A stretch of 64,000 nucleotides of DNA from Chryseobacterium sp. SNU WT5 (GTDB taxonomy: Bacteria; Bacteroidota; Bacteroidia; Flavobacteriales; Weeksellaceae). Under the pieces are notes generated by a model that saw only the letters and a program-made list of their open reading frames with translations, made no database searches and was not told where the DNA came from. Each line of letters begins with the position of its first letter. Within the stretch, counting starts at the first letter, position 1. The position numbers and the translations under genes are program-made. Shown here in pieces: positions 43,293 through 51,469 of this stretch. Location: positions 1,550,001 through 1,614,000 of the forward strand of contig NZ_CP041687.1 in assembly GCF_007362475.1 (NCBI RefSeq), given 5' to 3'.

Positions 43293-45290
43293 TTATAATT
43301 GGGTATTTGACTCTGGAGCCACCACAACTTCTTCTGTTTCTGGTGTTTCTCCTTTATGAGTGTGTGATACAGGATGCTCTGTTAATTCAGGATCCCACGC
43401 TCTCTCACCAAATATTTCTTCTAAATCTTCTCGGAAGATGACCTCTTTCTCTAAAAGTTTAGCAGCCAGTGCGTCAAGCTTATCTTTGTTTTCTTCTAAA
43501 ATGTGTAGCGCACGTTTGTACTGCGTTTCAATAATGATGGAAATTTCCTCATCAATCATTTTTGCAGTTTGCTCAGAATAAGGTTTTCCGAAACTGTATT
43601 CTGATTGTCCCGAACTATCATAGTAGGAAATATTCCCAACCTTTTCATTTAGTCCATAAATAGTTACCATTGCCTGCGCTTGCTTAGTTACTCTTTCCAA
43701 ATCGGATAACGCACCTGTGGATATATTACCAAAAATAGTTTGTTCTGCAGCCCGGCCACCTAGAGTAGCGCACAGTTCATCATACATCTGTTCTGTCGTG
43801 GTTAACTGTCTTTCTTCTGGAAGATACCAAGCTGCACCTAAAGATCTTCCTCTAGGAACGATAGTAACCTTTAATAGAGGTGCTGCATGTTCTACCAACC
43901 ATGAAATGGTGGCGTGACCAGCTTCATGATAAGCAACTCTTCTTTTTTCAGACGGTTTAATAGCTTTATTTTTCTTTTCAAGCCCACCAATAATTCTGTC
44001 AACAGCATCCAAGAAATCTTGTTTTGTAACGGCTTCGTGTGAATTTCTAGCAGCAATTAATGCGGCTTCATTACAAAGGTTTGCTATATCTGCTCCACTA
44101 AATCCGGGAGTTTGCTTCGCAAGGAATTCCCGGTCAATGTTTGGTTCCATTTTGATCTTTTGCAAATGCACATCAAAAATTTCTCTTCTTTCATGCAATT
44201 CTGGCAAGTCTACATAAATGGAACGGTCAAATCGACCAGCTCTCATTAATGCTTTATCTAATATGTCGGCTCTGTTGGTTGCTGCCATAATGATTACATT
44301 CGTGTCAGTTCCAAAACCGTCCATCTCTGTAAGCAATTGATTCAATGTATTTTCTCTTTCATCATTTCCGCCCGTCATATTTCCTTTTCCTCTGGCTCTA
44401 CCAATAGCATCAATCTCATCGATAAATATAATGGCAGGAGATTTTGCTTTTGCCTGAGCAAATAGGTCACGTACTCTGGAAGCTCCAACTCCTACAAACA
44501 TTTCAACGAAATCAGATCCGGAAAGTGAGAAGAAAGGAACTTTCGCCTCGCCGGCAACAGCTTTTGCTAAAAGTGTTTTACCCGTTCCCGGAGGTCCGAC
44601 TAATAAAACGCCTTTAGGAATTTTACCACCCAGTTTGGTGTATTTTTCGGAGTTCTTCAAGAAATCTACAACTTCCTGTACTTCTTCTTTTGCACCTTCT
44701 AAGCCAGCAACATCTTTAAATGAAACTTGTACTTTGTCTTTTTCATCAAAGAGTTTTGCTTTGGATTTACCGATCGAGAATATTTGACCGCCGCCACCGC
44801 CGCCACCGCCGCCCATCATCTTGCGGAAAATCACAAAATAGAATAAGGCCATGATTGCGATCCAGAAGATAGCTGTAAATAATAATTCGGTCATTGGATT
44901 TTTACCCAGTCCGTAATCTTTTTTAATAGCCAACTGTGGGTTTTCCTGTTTGATTTTATCATACTTTTCCAGGAAAAGCTGAAGGTCACCAAAGCTTAAG
45001 GTGTAGTCGGGTTTAGGTGAAAAGTCAAAAGCAGAAAAAGGGCTTCTTTCTTTCGAAGCTTCTTTTTTTGCTAATTCTGTTTTGGCAGCTTGTGTAAGAA
45101 ACACATCTGCTTTTTCGGTATCCTTATAAATAAGCACATTATCCACTTTTCCTTCCTGCATTAGCGCATAAAAACGCTCTTCATCTATAGTATTAGAGGA
45201 AGAATCATCGTTCATGTTAGAAAAGAAAAAGAGTAAAATGGCTACAATTGCGATTGGAAAGAACCAGTTAAATCCTTTATTTTTATTCAT
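43293..45290 (-). CDS. ftsH: ATP-dependent zinc metalloprotease FtsH
   Basis: 665 aa. Membrane segments at about 8-24 and 135-155 flank a periplasmic part; a nine-Gly linker (160-168) precedes the AAA domain. Walker A GPPGTGKT is at 232-239, followed by the DEID Walker B, the second region of homology and the zinc site HEAGH at 455-459. It degrades membrane and unstable proteins. The stop codon lies beside the terminator stem. Confidence 0.97.
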   Translation of the reverse strand: MNKNKGFNWFFPIAIVAILLFFFSNMNDDSSSNTIDEERFYALMQEGKVDNVLIYKDTEKADVFLTQAAKTELAKKEASKERSPFSAFDFSPKPDYTLSFGDLQLFLEKYDKIKQENPQLAIKKDYGLGKNPMTELLFTAIFWIAIMALFYFVIFRKMMGGGGGGGGGQIFSIGKSKAKLFDEKDKVQVSFKDVAGLEGAKEEVQEVVDFLKNSEKYTKLGGKIPKGVLLVGPPGTGKTLLAKAVAGEAKVPFFSLSGSDFVEMFVGVGASRVRDLFAQAKAKSPAIIFIDEIDAIGRARGKGNMTGGNDERENTLNQLLTEMDGFGTDTNVIIMAATNRADILDKALMRAGRFDRSIYVDLPELHERREIFDVHLQKIKMEPNIDREFLAKQTPGFSGADIANLCNEAALIAARNSHEAVTKQDFLDAVDRIIGGLEKKNKAIKPSEKRRVAYHEAGHATISWLVEHAAPLLKVTIVPRGRSLGAAWYLPEERQLTTTEQMYDELCATLGGRAAEQTIFGNISTGALSDLERVTKQAQAMVTIYGLNEKVGNISYYDSSGQSEYSFGKPYSEQTAKMIDEEISIIIETQYKRALHILEENKDKLDALAAKLLEKEVIFREDLEEIFGERAWDPELTEHPVSHTHKGETPETEEVVVAPESNTQL

Positions 45291-45338
45291 ATCTTTTTAT
45301 AAAAAATGTGACGAAAATTGATTTCGTCAACTACAATA

Positions 45339-45698
45339 TTAATTTATTTTAGTAATTTCTGCATCACCCCAAAGTTCCTCTATGTCATAGTAAGCTCGGG
45401 TTTCTCTTTGGAATACATGTACTACTACCGACACATAATCGAGCAGTACCCATAGTGAGTTTTCTGTTCCTTCCACATGCCAAGGACGGTCTTGAAGTTC
45501 ATTACGTACTTTCTTCTCGATATTTCCTGAAATTGCTGAAACTTGCGTGTTCGAATTTCCTGTACAGATGATGAATGTTTGAGCCACCGAATTTTCTATC
45601 TTTGATAAATCGAAAATCATGATTTCTTCACCTTTGGTATCTTGTATTGCTTCTACAATTTTATCAATAAGTAGTTGCTTTTCTGTCGTTTTGTTCAT
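45339..45698 (-). CDS. rsfS: ribosome silencing factor
   Basis: A 119-aa RsfS (YbeB/Iojap) that binds L14 and blocks subunit joining when nutrients are short. Typical blocks: MIFDLSKIENSVAQTFIICTG, RPWHVEGTENSLWVLLDY and VVHVFQRETRAYYDIEELW, with W-G-D near the end. Upstream of ftsH, 48 nt apart. Confidence 0.94.
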   Translation of the reverse strand: MNKTTEKQLLIDKIVEAIQDTKGEEIMIFDLSKIENSVAQTFIICTGNSNTQVSAISGNIEKKVRNELQDRPWHVEGTENSLWVLLDYVSVVVHVFQRETRAYYDIEELWGDAEITKIN

Positions 45699-45718
45699 TA
45701 AAATTTTTGTATAGTCTG

Positions 45719-45726
45719 CAAATTTA
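45719..45726 (-). promoter_or_regulatory. -7 promoter box (TAAATTTG) for rsfS-ftsH
   Basis: Minus-strand consensus box 20 nt before the rsfS ATG at 45698; no clear -33 TTG. Confidence 0.5.
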
Positions 45727-45785
45727 TTGTTTTTTTATTTAATTTGTCCCTAATTGTGCTCTTCGTACTCTTAAAGTTTTCATAA

Positions 45786-46502
45786 ATGACCAACTTATTC
45801 TATGTTTCAGAATGTAGTTCAACTCAAGATGAGATTGAAAAACATATTTCTAAAGCAGTAAATTCATTCGTCGCTACGTATACATTTAATCAAACTGGAG
45901 GTAAGGGCCAGTACGGAAATCATTGGGAATTGCAGAAAGATTTAAACTTAGCATATTCTATAGCGATTTGTACGGATCAAATTAAATTACCAAATCATTT
46001 GTTCAATTTTCATACCGCCGAGGTATTGGCTGATTTTGTAGCCACTTTGACAAAGGAAGTGGTCCAAATAAAATGGCCTAATGATCTTATTTTAAAGAAT
46101 AAGAAAATTGCTGGAATTCTGATTGAAAAAAAAGTAATTCAAGACTGTCCCTACTTCATTGTCGGGATAGGATTAAATGTTCTTCAAAATGATTTTGGTG
46201 ATCTTCGTCAGGCGGGCTCGCTTCTTACTCAACTTGGTAATCGGTTTGATCTTCATGGCATTGCTGAAACATTACATCTTTATTTACAATCTCATTTACT
46301 CCATAGTGTTACTGAAAAAGAGGTAATCGAAAAAATTAATTCTTATTTGTTTAGAAAGGATTTAGTTTCCGTATTCGAAATACATCAAGTGCGACAAAAT
46401 GGCATTATTAAAGAAGTTGACGCAGAAGGATTTATTTGGATAGAATTAGAGAATAAAGGGCTGAAGAAGTTTTTTCATAAAGAAATAACCTTGCTTTATT
46501 GA
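45786..46502 (+). CDS. birA: biotin--[acetyl-CoA-carboxylase] ligase
   Basis: A 238-aa biotin protein ligase without the N-terminal DNA-binding domain of E. coli BirA, so it is not a repressor. Catalytic blocks: QTGGKGQYGNHWELQKDLN (biotinyl-AMP loop), IKWPNDLILKNKKIAGILIE and VGIGLNVLQN. It modifies the biotin carrier protein that works with AccD. Its last 7 nt overlap the end of the convergent lptG-like gene. Confidence 0.93.
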   Translation: MTNLFYVSECSSTQDEIEKHISKAVNSFVATYTFNQTGGKGQYGNHWELQKDLNLAYSIAICTDQIKLPNHLFNFHTAEVLADFVATLTKEVVQIKWPNDLILKNKKIAGILIEKKVIQDCPYFIVGIGLNVLQNDFGDLRQAGSLLTQLGNRFDLHGIAETLHLYLQSHLLHSVTEKEVIEKINSYLFRKDLVSVFEIHQVRQNGIIKEVDAEGFIWIELENKGLKKFFHKEITLLY

Positions 46503-47590
46503 TTTGCTCTTTTGAAATAGAGGAATAAAGCGATCGGTCCAAAGAGCAGATTGGGAATCCACATGGCAAGTAGTGGTGTTATTGTTTTATTAGCAGAAAC
46601 TACTTTTAGAACTTCAAAGGAAAAAACAAAAACGAAAGCGAGGGCGATACCAATAGCGAGATTAATCCCCAAACCACCACGTTTTTTCTGAGAAGATAAT
46701 GCGAGTGCTAAAAAAGTTAAAATAACTACAGAAAACGGCATTGAGGTTCGCTGATGTAATTCATTGAGATAGGTATTCAAATTAGCATTTCCCTTCTCTT
46801 TTTCTCTATTAATAAACTTAAGTAGATCAGGCGTTGTTTTATTCTGGCCAAGTAAAACGTCTGGAAACAATTCTTCTGGTGGGTAACCAAAAGCTTTTTT
46901 CATTGTAGTTCCTTGTGTTAATTTCTCCGTATCATTCTTTAGATAGGTTTTTTCCAGATAGTTGGTCATTATAAAGTGCTTTTTTTCTGGTACCCACCGG
47001 AAATCTGCTGCATTTAATTGGTAAACTATTTTCCTGTTGTTATCATATTTCTGATAGAAAAAACCATTTCCATTTTTTTCTTTTTTGTTATAACTTTTGA
47101 TAAAAATATATTCAGTTTTTGATAACTGAGTTGCGACTTCGGCATTTCCGGTAAATTCGTCGCGATTTTTCGCACTGTAGGTATAGGGTTCTAATTCGTT
47201 TTTTTTAATGTTCGCTAATGGCAGCACAAAATGGTTAACAAGTAATGCGACAACTGCGATGAGTCCCGATGTTATTAAATAAGGGCGGGCAAAACGGTGA
47301 AAACTGGCTCCGGAACTTATTATGGCTACAATTTCTGTATTATTTGCAATTTTTGAAGTAAAAAATATTACAGAAATAAAAACCAAAATAGACATAAATG
47401 TGATAATCAAATTGATGATCCAATAAGGATAAAAATCAATCAAAAACGTGGATAATTTAAATCCATTGGACTCGATTCTAGGGGCTTTTGCCTGCACATC
47501 AATAACCAAAACAATTATCGTCAATAACCCCAGCATAAACCCGAAGGTCCCGAGGAATTTTTTAATAATATATTGGTCAATAATCTTCAT
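46496..47590 (-). CDS. LptF/LptG family lipopolysaccharide export permease
   Basis: A 364-aa membrane protein with three hydrophobic segments in the first 110 residues (about 12-30, 55-75, 100-120), a periplasmic beta-rich part and three at the C-terminus: the LptF/LptG plan. The start MKIIDQYIIKKFLGTFGF is typical. It moves lipopolysaccharide towards the outer membrane with LptB. Which of LptF or LptG it represents is not certain. Overlaps the end of birA by 7 nt. Last gene of its operon. Confidence 0.88.
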   Translation of the reverse strand: MKIIDQYIIKKFLGTFGFMLGLLTIIVLVIDVQAKAPRIESNGFKLSTFLIDFYPYWIINLIITFMSILVFISVIFFTSKIANNTEIVAIISSGASFHRFARPYLITSGLIAVVALLVNHFVLPLANIKKNELEPYTYSAKNRDEFTGNAEVATQLSKTEYIFIKSYNKKEKNGNGFFYQKYDNNRKIVYQLNAADFRWVPEKKHFIMTNYLEKTYLKNDTEKLTQGTTMKKAFGYPPEELFPDVLLGQNKTTPDLLKFINREKEKGNANLNTYLNELHQRTSMPFSVVILTFLALALSSQKKRGGLGINLAIGIALAFVFVFSFEVLKVVSANKTITPLLAMWIPNLLFGPIALFLYFKRANQ

Positions 47591-47605
47591 TATTATCGTC
47601 TGTTG

Positions 47606-48739
47606 TTAAAGGCGTTGTCTTAATTGTGGTACTACCGAATCCTTCCATTCATAAAAATCTCCAGCTACAATATGTTGGCGTGCTACTCTTACTAAATCCA
47701 GATAGAAGGCTAAGTTATGAATAGATGCAATTTGTTTCCCCAAATATTCTTTGGCAACAAATAAATGACGTACATAAGCTTTTGAGTATTCAGAGTCTAC
47801 ATAACTGGTGCCGAATTCGTCCAATGCTGAGAAGTCACTTTCCCATTTTTTATTTTTCATGTTCATCACCCCTTTCCAGGTAAATAACATGGCGTTTCGT
47901 GCATTTCGAGTAGGCATTACGCAATCCATCATGTCAATTCCTAAACCAATCGTTTCCAAAATATTCCACGGAGTTCCAACTCCCATCAGATATCTTGGTT
48001 TGTCTTTGGGTAAAATATCGGTTACTACATCCGTAATACGATACATTTCATCTTCTGGTTCTCCCACAGAAAGTCCACCAATTGCATTTCCTACCGCATT
48101 TTGTTCTGAAATAAATTCCGCAGATCTTTTTCGTAAATCCGAATAAGTAGAACCTTGAACAATAGGGAAAAATGCTTGTTTGTGTCCATATATCTCGGGG
48201 TTATTTTTATTCCACTCGATACATCTTTTTAACCAACGATGGGTGAGTTCCATTGATTTTTTCACCTGATTGTATTCCGCGGGATATGCAACACATTCAT
48301 CAAAAGCCATGAAAATATCAGCTCCTATTTTTCTTTGGATTTCCATTGATGTTTCAGGTGATATAAACTGAGTGCTTCCGTCAATATGAGATTTGAATTT
48401 TACTCCAGCTTCATTTAATTTTCTTGATTTCGACAATGAAAATACTTGATAACCGCCTGAATCAGTAAGAATGGGTAAATCCCAATTCATAAATTTATGA
48501 AGTCCGCCAGCAGCTTGCATAATGTCCATTTTCGGACGTAGATTAAGGTGGTAGGTGTTTCCAAGAATAATTTGTGCCTTAATATCGTCTTTTAACTCTC
48601 TTTGATGAACAGTTTTCACCGAAGCCACTGTCCCAACAGGCATAAAAATAGGGGTTTGAATGATCCCATGATCAGTAGTAATTGTTCCAGCTCTTGCTTT
48701 CCCGGTAGTAGTATTGTTAATTTGAAAGAATTGCGACAT
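47606..48739 (-). CDS. tgt: queuine tRNA-ribosyltransferase, without zinc cysteines
   Basis: A 377-aa Tgt, exchanging guanine for preQ1 at position 34 of GUN-anticodon tRNAs. Core is intact: ILTDSGGYQVFSLS, IGGLSVGEPEDEM and DMMDCVMPTRNARN with the catalytic Asp. The usual zinc site of three Cys and one His (CDCYTC in E. coli) is changed: residues 310-315 read GTSYVD, so the three Cys are gone, while the His in SIHNLAF remains. Probably zinc-free in this lineage rather than broken. Confidence 0.94.
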   Translation of the reverse strand: MSQFFQINNTTTGKARAGTITTDHGIIQTPIFMPVGTVASVKTVHQRELKDDIKAQIILGNTYHLNLRPKMDIMQAAGGLHKFMNWDLPILTDSGGYQVFSLSKSRKLNEAGVKFKSHIDGSTQFISPETSMEIQRKIGADIFMAFDECVAYPAEYNQVKKSMELTHRWLKRCIEWNKNNPEIYGHKQAFFPIVQGSTYSDLRKRSAEFISEQNAVGNAIGGLSVGEPEDEMYRITDVVTDILPKDKPRYLMGVGTPWNILETIGLGIDMMDCVMPTRNARNAMLFTWKGVMNMKNKKWESDFSALDEFGTSYVDSEYSKAYVRHLFVAKEYLGKQIASIHNLAFYLDLVRVARQHIVAGDFYEWKDSVVPQLRQRL

Positions 48740-48743
48740 AATT

Positions 48744-49112
48744 TTATTTAGCTAATGCGGCTGCATTTTTGTTTTCTTTAATTTTTTTCTCTAGGTAAGG
48801 TTTGGCAGCAGGATCTTTATTCAATATAATATCTTCTGCATTTTCTAATATTCCTTCAATTTCGCCGGTAGCAGTATAGTATTTATAGCTTTCGACAAAG
48901 TCGTTACCTTTTATTTTGTGTTGTTTGAGCGTGTAGCGGGTCGCGTTATCCAAATTAATGTCTGCTCCTATAGTAGCTATTTGTTCATTAAGAGCAAATT
49001 CTGCGATAACAGCTGACATCGTTTTTTTTTCAATTAAGTTTTTTGGCTTATCGATGAGTTGCGTACAAGCTAAAAAGATAAATGATAATAAGACCAATAG
49101 CGATTTCTTCAT
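48744..49112 (-). CDS. DUF4296 lipoprotein
   Basis: A 122-aa protein with lipobox FLAC (Cys at about 16) and a helical domain matching DUF4296, found in Bacteroidota beside tgt and the lptG-like gene. Overlaps the upstream glycosyltransferase by 4 nt and is 4 nt from tgt. Role unknown; the neighbourhood hints at the cell envelope. Confidence 0.82.
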   Translation of the reverse strand: MKKSLLVLLSFIFLACTQLIDKPKNLIEKKTMSAVIAEFALNEQIATIGADINLDNATRYTLKQHKIKGNDFVESYKYYTATGEIEGILENAEDIILNKDPAAKPYLEKKIKENKNAAALAK

Positions 49113-49825
49113 AATTTACCAATAAGAGATTTCCACTTTAAATTTAAAACCCCAAAGACTGCTTCGTGGATAATGCCACCATTCATTTTGCTTTCTCCCA
49201 GTTCTCTATTGGTGAAAATGATCGGAACTTCTACAATTTTAAATCCTTTTTTATAAGCGCGAAATTTCATTTCGATTTGAAAACCATATCCTTTTAATTT
49301 GATTTTATCTAAATCAATCTCTTCCAGTACTTTACGGGAGAAACACACAAATCCAGCGGTAGTGTCGTGAATAGGGATTCCTAATATCATTCGTACATAT
49401 TTTGAAGCGAAGTAGGAAAGAAGAACCCTTCCCATTGGCCAGTTTACAACGTTTACTCCTTTGGAGTATCTTGATCCGACACTCATATCTGCCTTTTGGC
49501 AGGCTTCAAATAACTTGTTTAGATCTTGGGGATTGTGTGAAAAATCAGCGTCCATTTCGAAAATATAATCGAATTTATTTTCCAACGCCCATTTGAAACC
49601 ATGCAGATACGCTTTGCCAAGCCCATCTTTAATTTTTCTTATGGTGAGATGAAGCTGATCAGGATATAATAACTGTAGTTTCTGTACAATTTGTGCAGTT
49701 CCGTCCGGCGAGGAATCATCAACAATCAAAACCTGAAAACCTTCATTCAATGCGAAAACCGTAGAAATAATATTTTCAATATTTTCCTTTTCATTATAAG
49801 TTGGAATGATGACAAGTTTTTTCAT
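49109..49825 (-). CDS. polyprenol monophosphomannose synthase-like glycosyltransferase (GT2)
   Basis: A 238-aa GT2 enzyme of the dolichol-phosphate mannosyltransferase type. N-terminal KKLVIIPTYNEKENIENII, the DxD-like DDSSPDGT and EMDADFSHNP blocks, and the late TNRELGESKMNGGII block are typical. No C-terminal membrane segments. It probably charges a polyprenyl phosphate with mannose for export. Heads the operon with DUF4296, tgt and the lptG-like gene; TATCTTTG at 49842-49849 (minus strand) lies 16 nt upstream. Confidence 0.87.
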   Translation of the reverse strand: MKKLVIIPTYNEKENIENIISTVFALNEGFQVLIVDDSSPDGTAQIVQKLQLLYPDQLHLTIRKIKDGLGKAYLHGFKWALENKFDYIFEMDADFSHNPQDLNKLFEACQKADMSVGSRYSKGVNVVNWPMGRVLLSYFASKYVRMILGIPIHDTTAGFVCFSRKVLEEIDLDKIKLKGYGFQIEMKFRAYKKGFKIVEVPIIFTNRELGESKMNGGIIHEAVFGVLNLKWKSLIGKL

Positions 49826-49841
49826 CGAATAATTTAAGGTG

Positions 49842-49849
49842 CAAAGATA
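49842..49849 (-). promoter_or_regulatory. -7 promoter box (TATCTTTG) for the glycosyltransferase operon
   Basis: TATCTTTGCACC on the minus strand, the same extended form as before rplU and hemD; 16 nt to the ATG at 49825. Confidence 0.55.
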
Positions 49850-49931
49850 AACTTTTCCGTCGTTAATTTATTGTGCTATTTGATAACATCCGACCGTAGT
49901 TCTCCCGAAATTAAATCGCAATTCAAGTAAT

Positions 49932-50600
49932 ATGATTACTTTTGCAAAAATTATACTATTGGTTCGAATCGTTCAGCAAAATGATTGGGTAGTGTTTATC
50001 ATCATCGGCTGTATTTTATTGTACATTTTCATGCTTTTATATTTGCAGCGGGATTCCTCGGTGAAGGTTTTTCTATCGCAAAAATTTGCGGATTCATCGA
50101 ATAATTTTCTAAGTTGGATTATTATCAGCGCTGTTCTTTGCTTATTATTTGCAACCTTGATTTCTCCATCTATTCCCGTAGTCCCGCGTAAGATTGCAAA
50201 CATTCATTTTTTTGGTTACGAACTTAATAAATTTGGGTTCAGTTTGCTCAGTTTAGGTGCTTTTTACGCTTTAAAAAGTGTGTTGTCTTATCTGTTATTT
50301 GCTGGCACAGGGGGTCTTAGAAGATGGTCTATGTTAAGGTTCGTAGCTTCTAAGTTTTATTTTGTATTGTCATTTTTACTCTTTCCATTGTGTATTTATC
50401 AATACTATTTTGTGGTAAATCCAGTAAGCTTATTTCAATACTTTCCAACAGGGGTTTTATTTATTCTAGTGTTTAAAATATTCGTGTATTTGATGACACC
50501 CATTAAAATTTTACCAGAGAAATGGTATTATAAAATTTTGTATCTTTGCACCCTTCAAATAGCGCCTATATTGCTATTGTGGCGAGTGTTATATTTTTGA
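49932..50600 (+). CDS. DUF4271 membrane protein
   Basis: A 222-aa protein with about six hydrophobic segments, matching DUF4271, a Bacteroidota family usually next to hemD. Function unknown. A promoter box for hemD lies within its last 60 nt. Confidence 0.82.
   Translation: MITFAKIILLVRIVQQNDWVVFIIIGCILLYIFMLLYLQRDSSVKVFLSQKFADSSNNFLSWIIISAVLCLLFATLISPSIPVVPRKIANIHFFGYELNKFGFSLLSLGAFYALKSVLSYLLFAGTGGLRRWSMLRFVASKFYFVLSFLLFPLCIYQYYFVVNPVSLFQYFPTGVLFILVFKIFVYLMTPIKILPEKWYYKILYLCTLQIAPILLLWRVLYF
50541..50548 (+). promoter_or_regulatory. -7 box (TATCTTTG) for hemD inside the DUF4271 gene
   Basis: TATCTTTGCACCC within the 3' end of the DUF4271 reading frame, 63 nt before the hemD ATG. Suggests hemD has its own start site in addition to readthrough. 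Confidence 0.5.
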
Positions 50601-50611
50601 TAAATTATAAA

Positions 50612-51352
50612 ATGAGAATTAAATCCATATTGGTTTCACAACCGTTACCCAGCGAGTCTTCTCCATATTTAGAGATGGCTAAGAAAGAGAAAATCAAAAT
50701 TGATTTCAGACCATTTATTCATGTTGAAGGAGTAGATGCTAAAGAACTGCGTACGCAAAAAATTGACCTATCACAATATACAGGAATTATCTTTACGAGT
50801 AAAAATGCCATTGATCATTACTTTCGTTTAGCGGAGGAAATGCGTTTTGCAGTGCCCGATTCCATGCGTTATATCTGTCAGTCCGAAGCGATTGCAAACT
50901 ATTTGCAAAAACATATTGTATACAGAAAGAGAAAAATTTCCTTCGGAGAGAAAACTTTTTCTGATTTAATTCCTTTGTTCAAGAAATTTCCTAACGAAAA
51001 ATATCTGTTGCCAGCTTCAGATGATTTAAGTCCTGATATTAAAAAAACGCTTGATTCTTCTGGAATTGATTGGATTAATGCAACCATGTACAGGACCGTT
51101 AGCAGTGATTTGTCCGATATTAAGATCGGCGAATATGATATGTTGGTCTTTTTTAGTCGCCAGGGAATTAAATCATTAAGTGAAAACTTCACAGATTTTA
51201 AACAGGATAAGGTGAAAATTGCGGTATTTGGTGCGACTACAGAACAAGCAGCGAAAGATGCGGGTTGGAGAGTAGATGTAATGGCGCCAACTAAAGAATC
51301 GCCGTCTATGACGATGGCTATTGAGAAATTTATTAGAAATTCAGAAAAATAA
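50612..51352 (+). CDS. hemD: uroporphyrinogen-III synthase
   Basis: About 246 aa from the ATG at 50612 (MRIKSILVSQPLP); the longer frame from 50546 would overlap the DUF4271 gene and adds a non-family stretch. HemD proteins are poorly conserved, but the alternating two-domain pattern, GIIFTSKNAIDHYF and late VAVFGATTEQAAKDAGWRVDV-like block (here KIAVFGATTEQAAKDAG) fit. It closes the haem/sirohaem ring precursor. Ends in a terminator. Confidence 0.85.
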   Translation: MRIKSILVSQPLPSESSPYLEMAKKEKIKIDFRPFIHVEGVDAKELRTQKIDLSQYTGIIFTSKNAIDHYFRLAEEMRFAVPDSMRYICQSEAIANYLQKHIVYRKRKISFGEKTFSDLIPLFKKFPNEKYLLPASDDLSPDIKKTLDSSGIDWINATMYRTVSSDLSDIKIGEYDMLVFFSRQGIKSLSENFTDFKQDKVKIAVFGATTEQAAKDAGWRVDVMAPTKESPSMTMAIEKFIRNSEK

Positions 51353-51379
51353 TTTCAACTTTTTGAAAAACATTCTATA

Positions 51380-51413
51380 AAAACCGACTTTTTCAAAAGA
51401 TAAAGTCGGTTTT
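51380..51413 (+). terminator. intrinsic terminator after hemD
   Basis: A 12-bp stem AAAACCGACTTT / AAAGTCGGTTTT with a 10-nt loop, then ATTTGTT. Confidence 0.72.
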
Positions 51414-51469
51414 ATTTGTTATAGTATTCTAAGAAGTAGAGATTTTAATAAAACAATTAAGTTTAAAAA

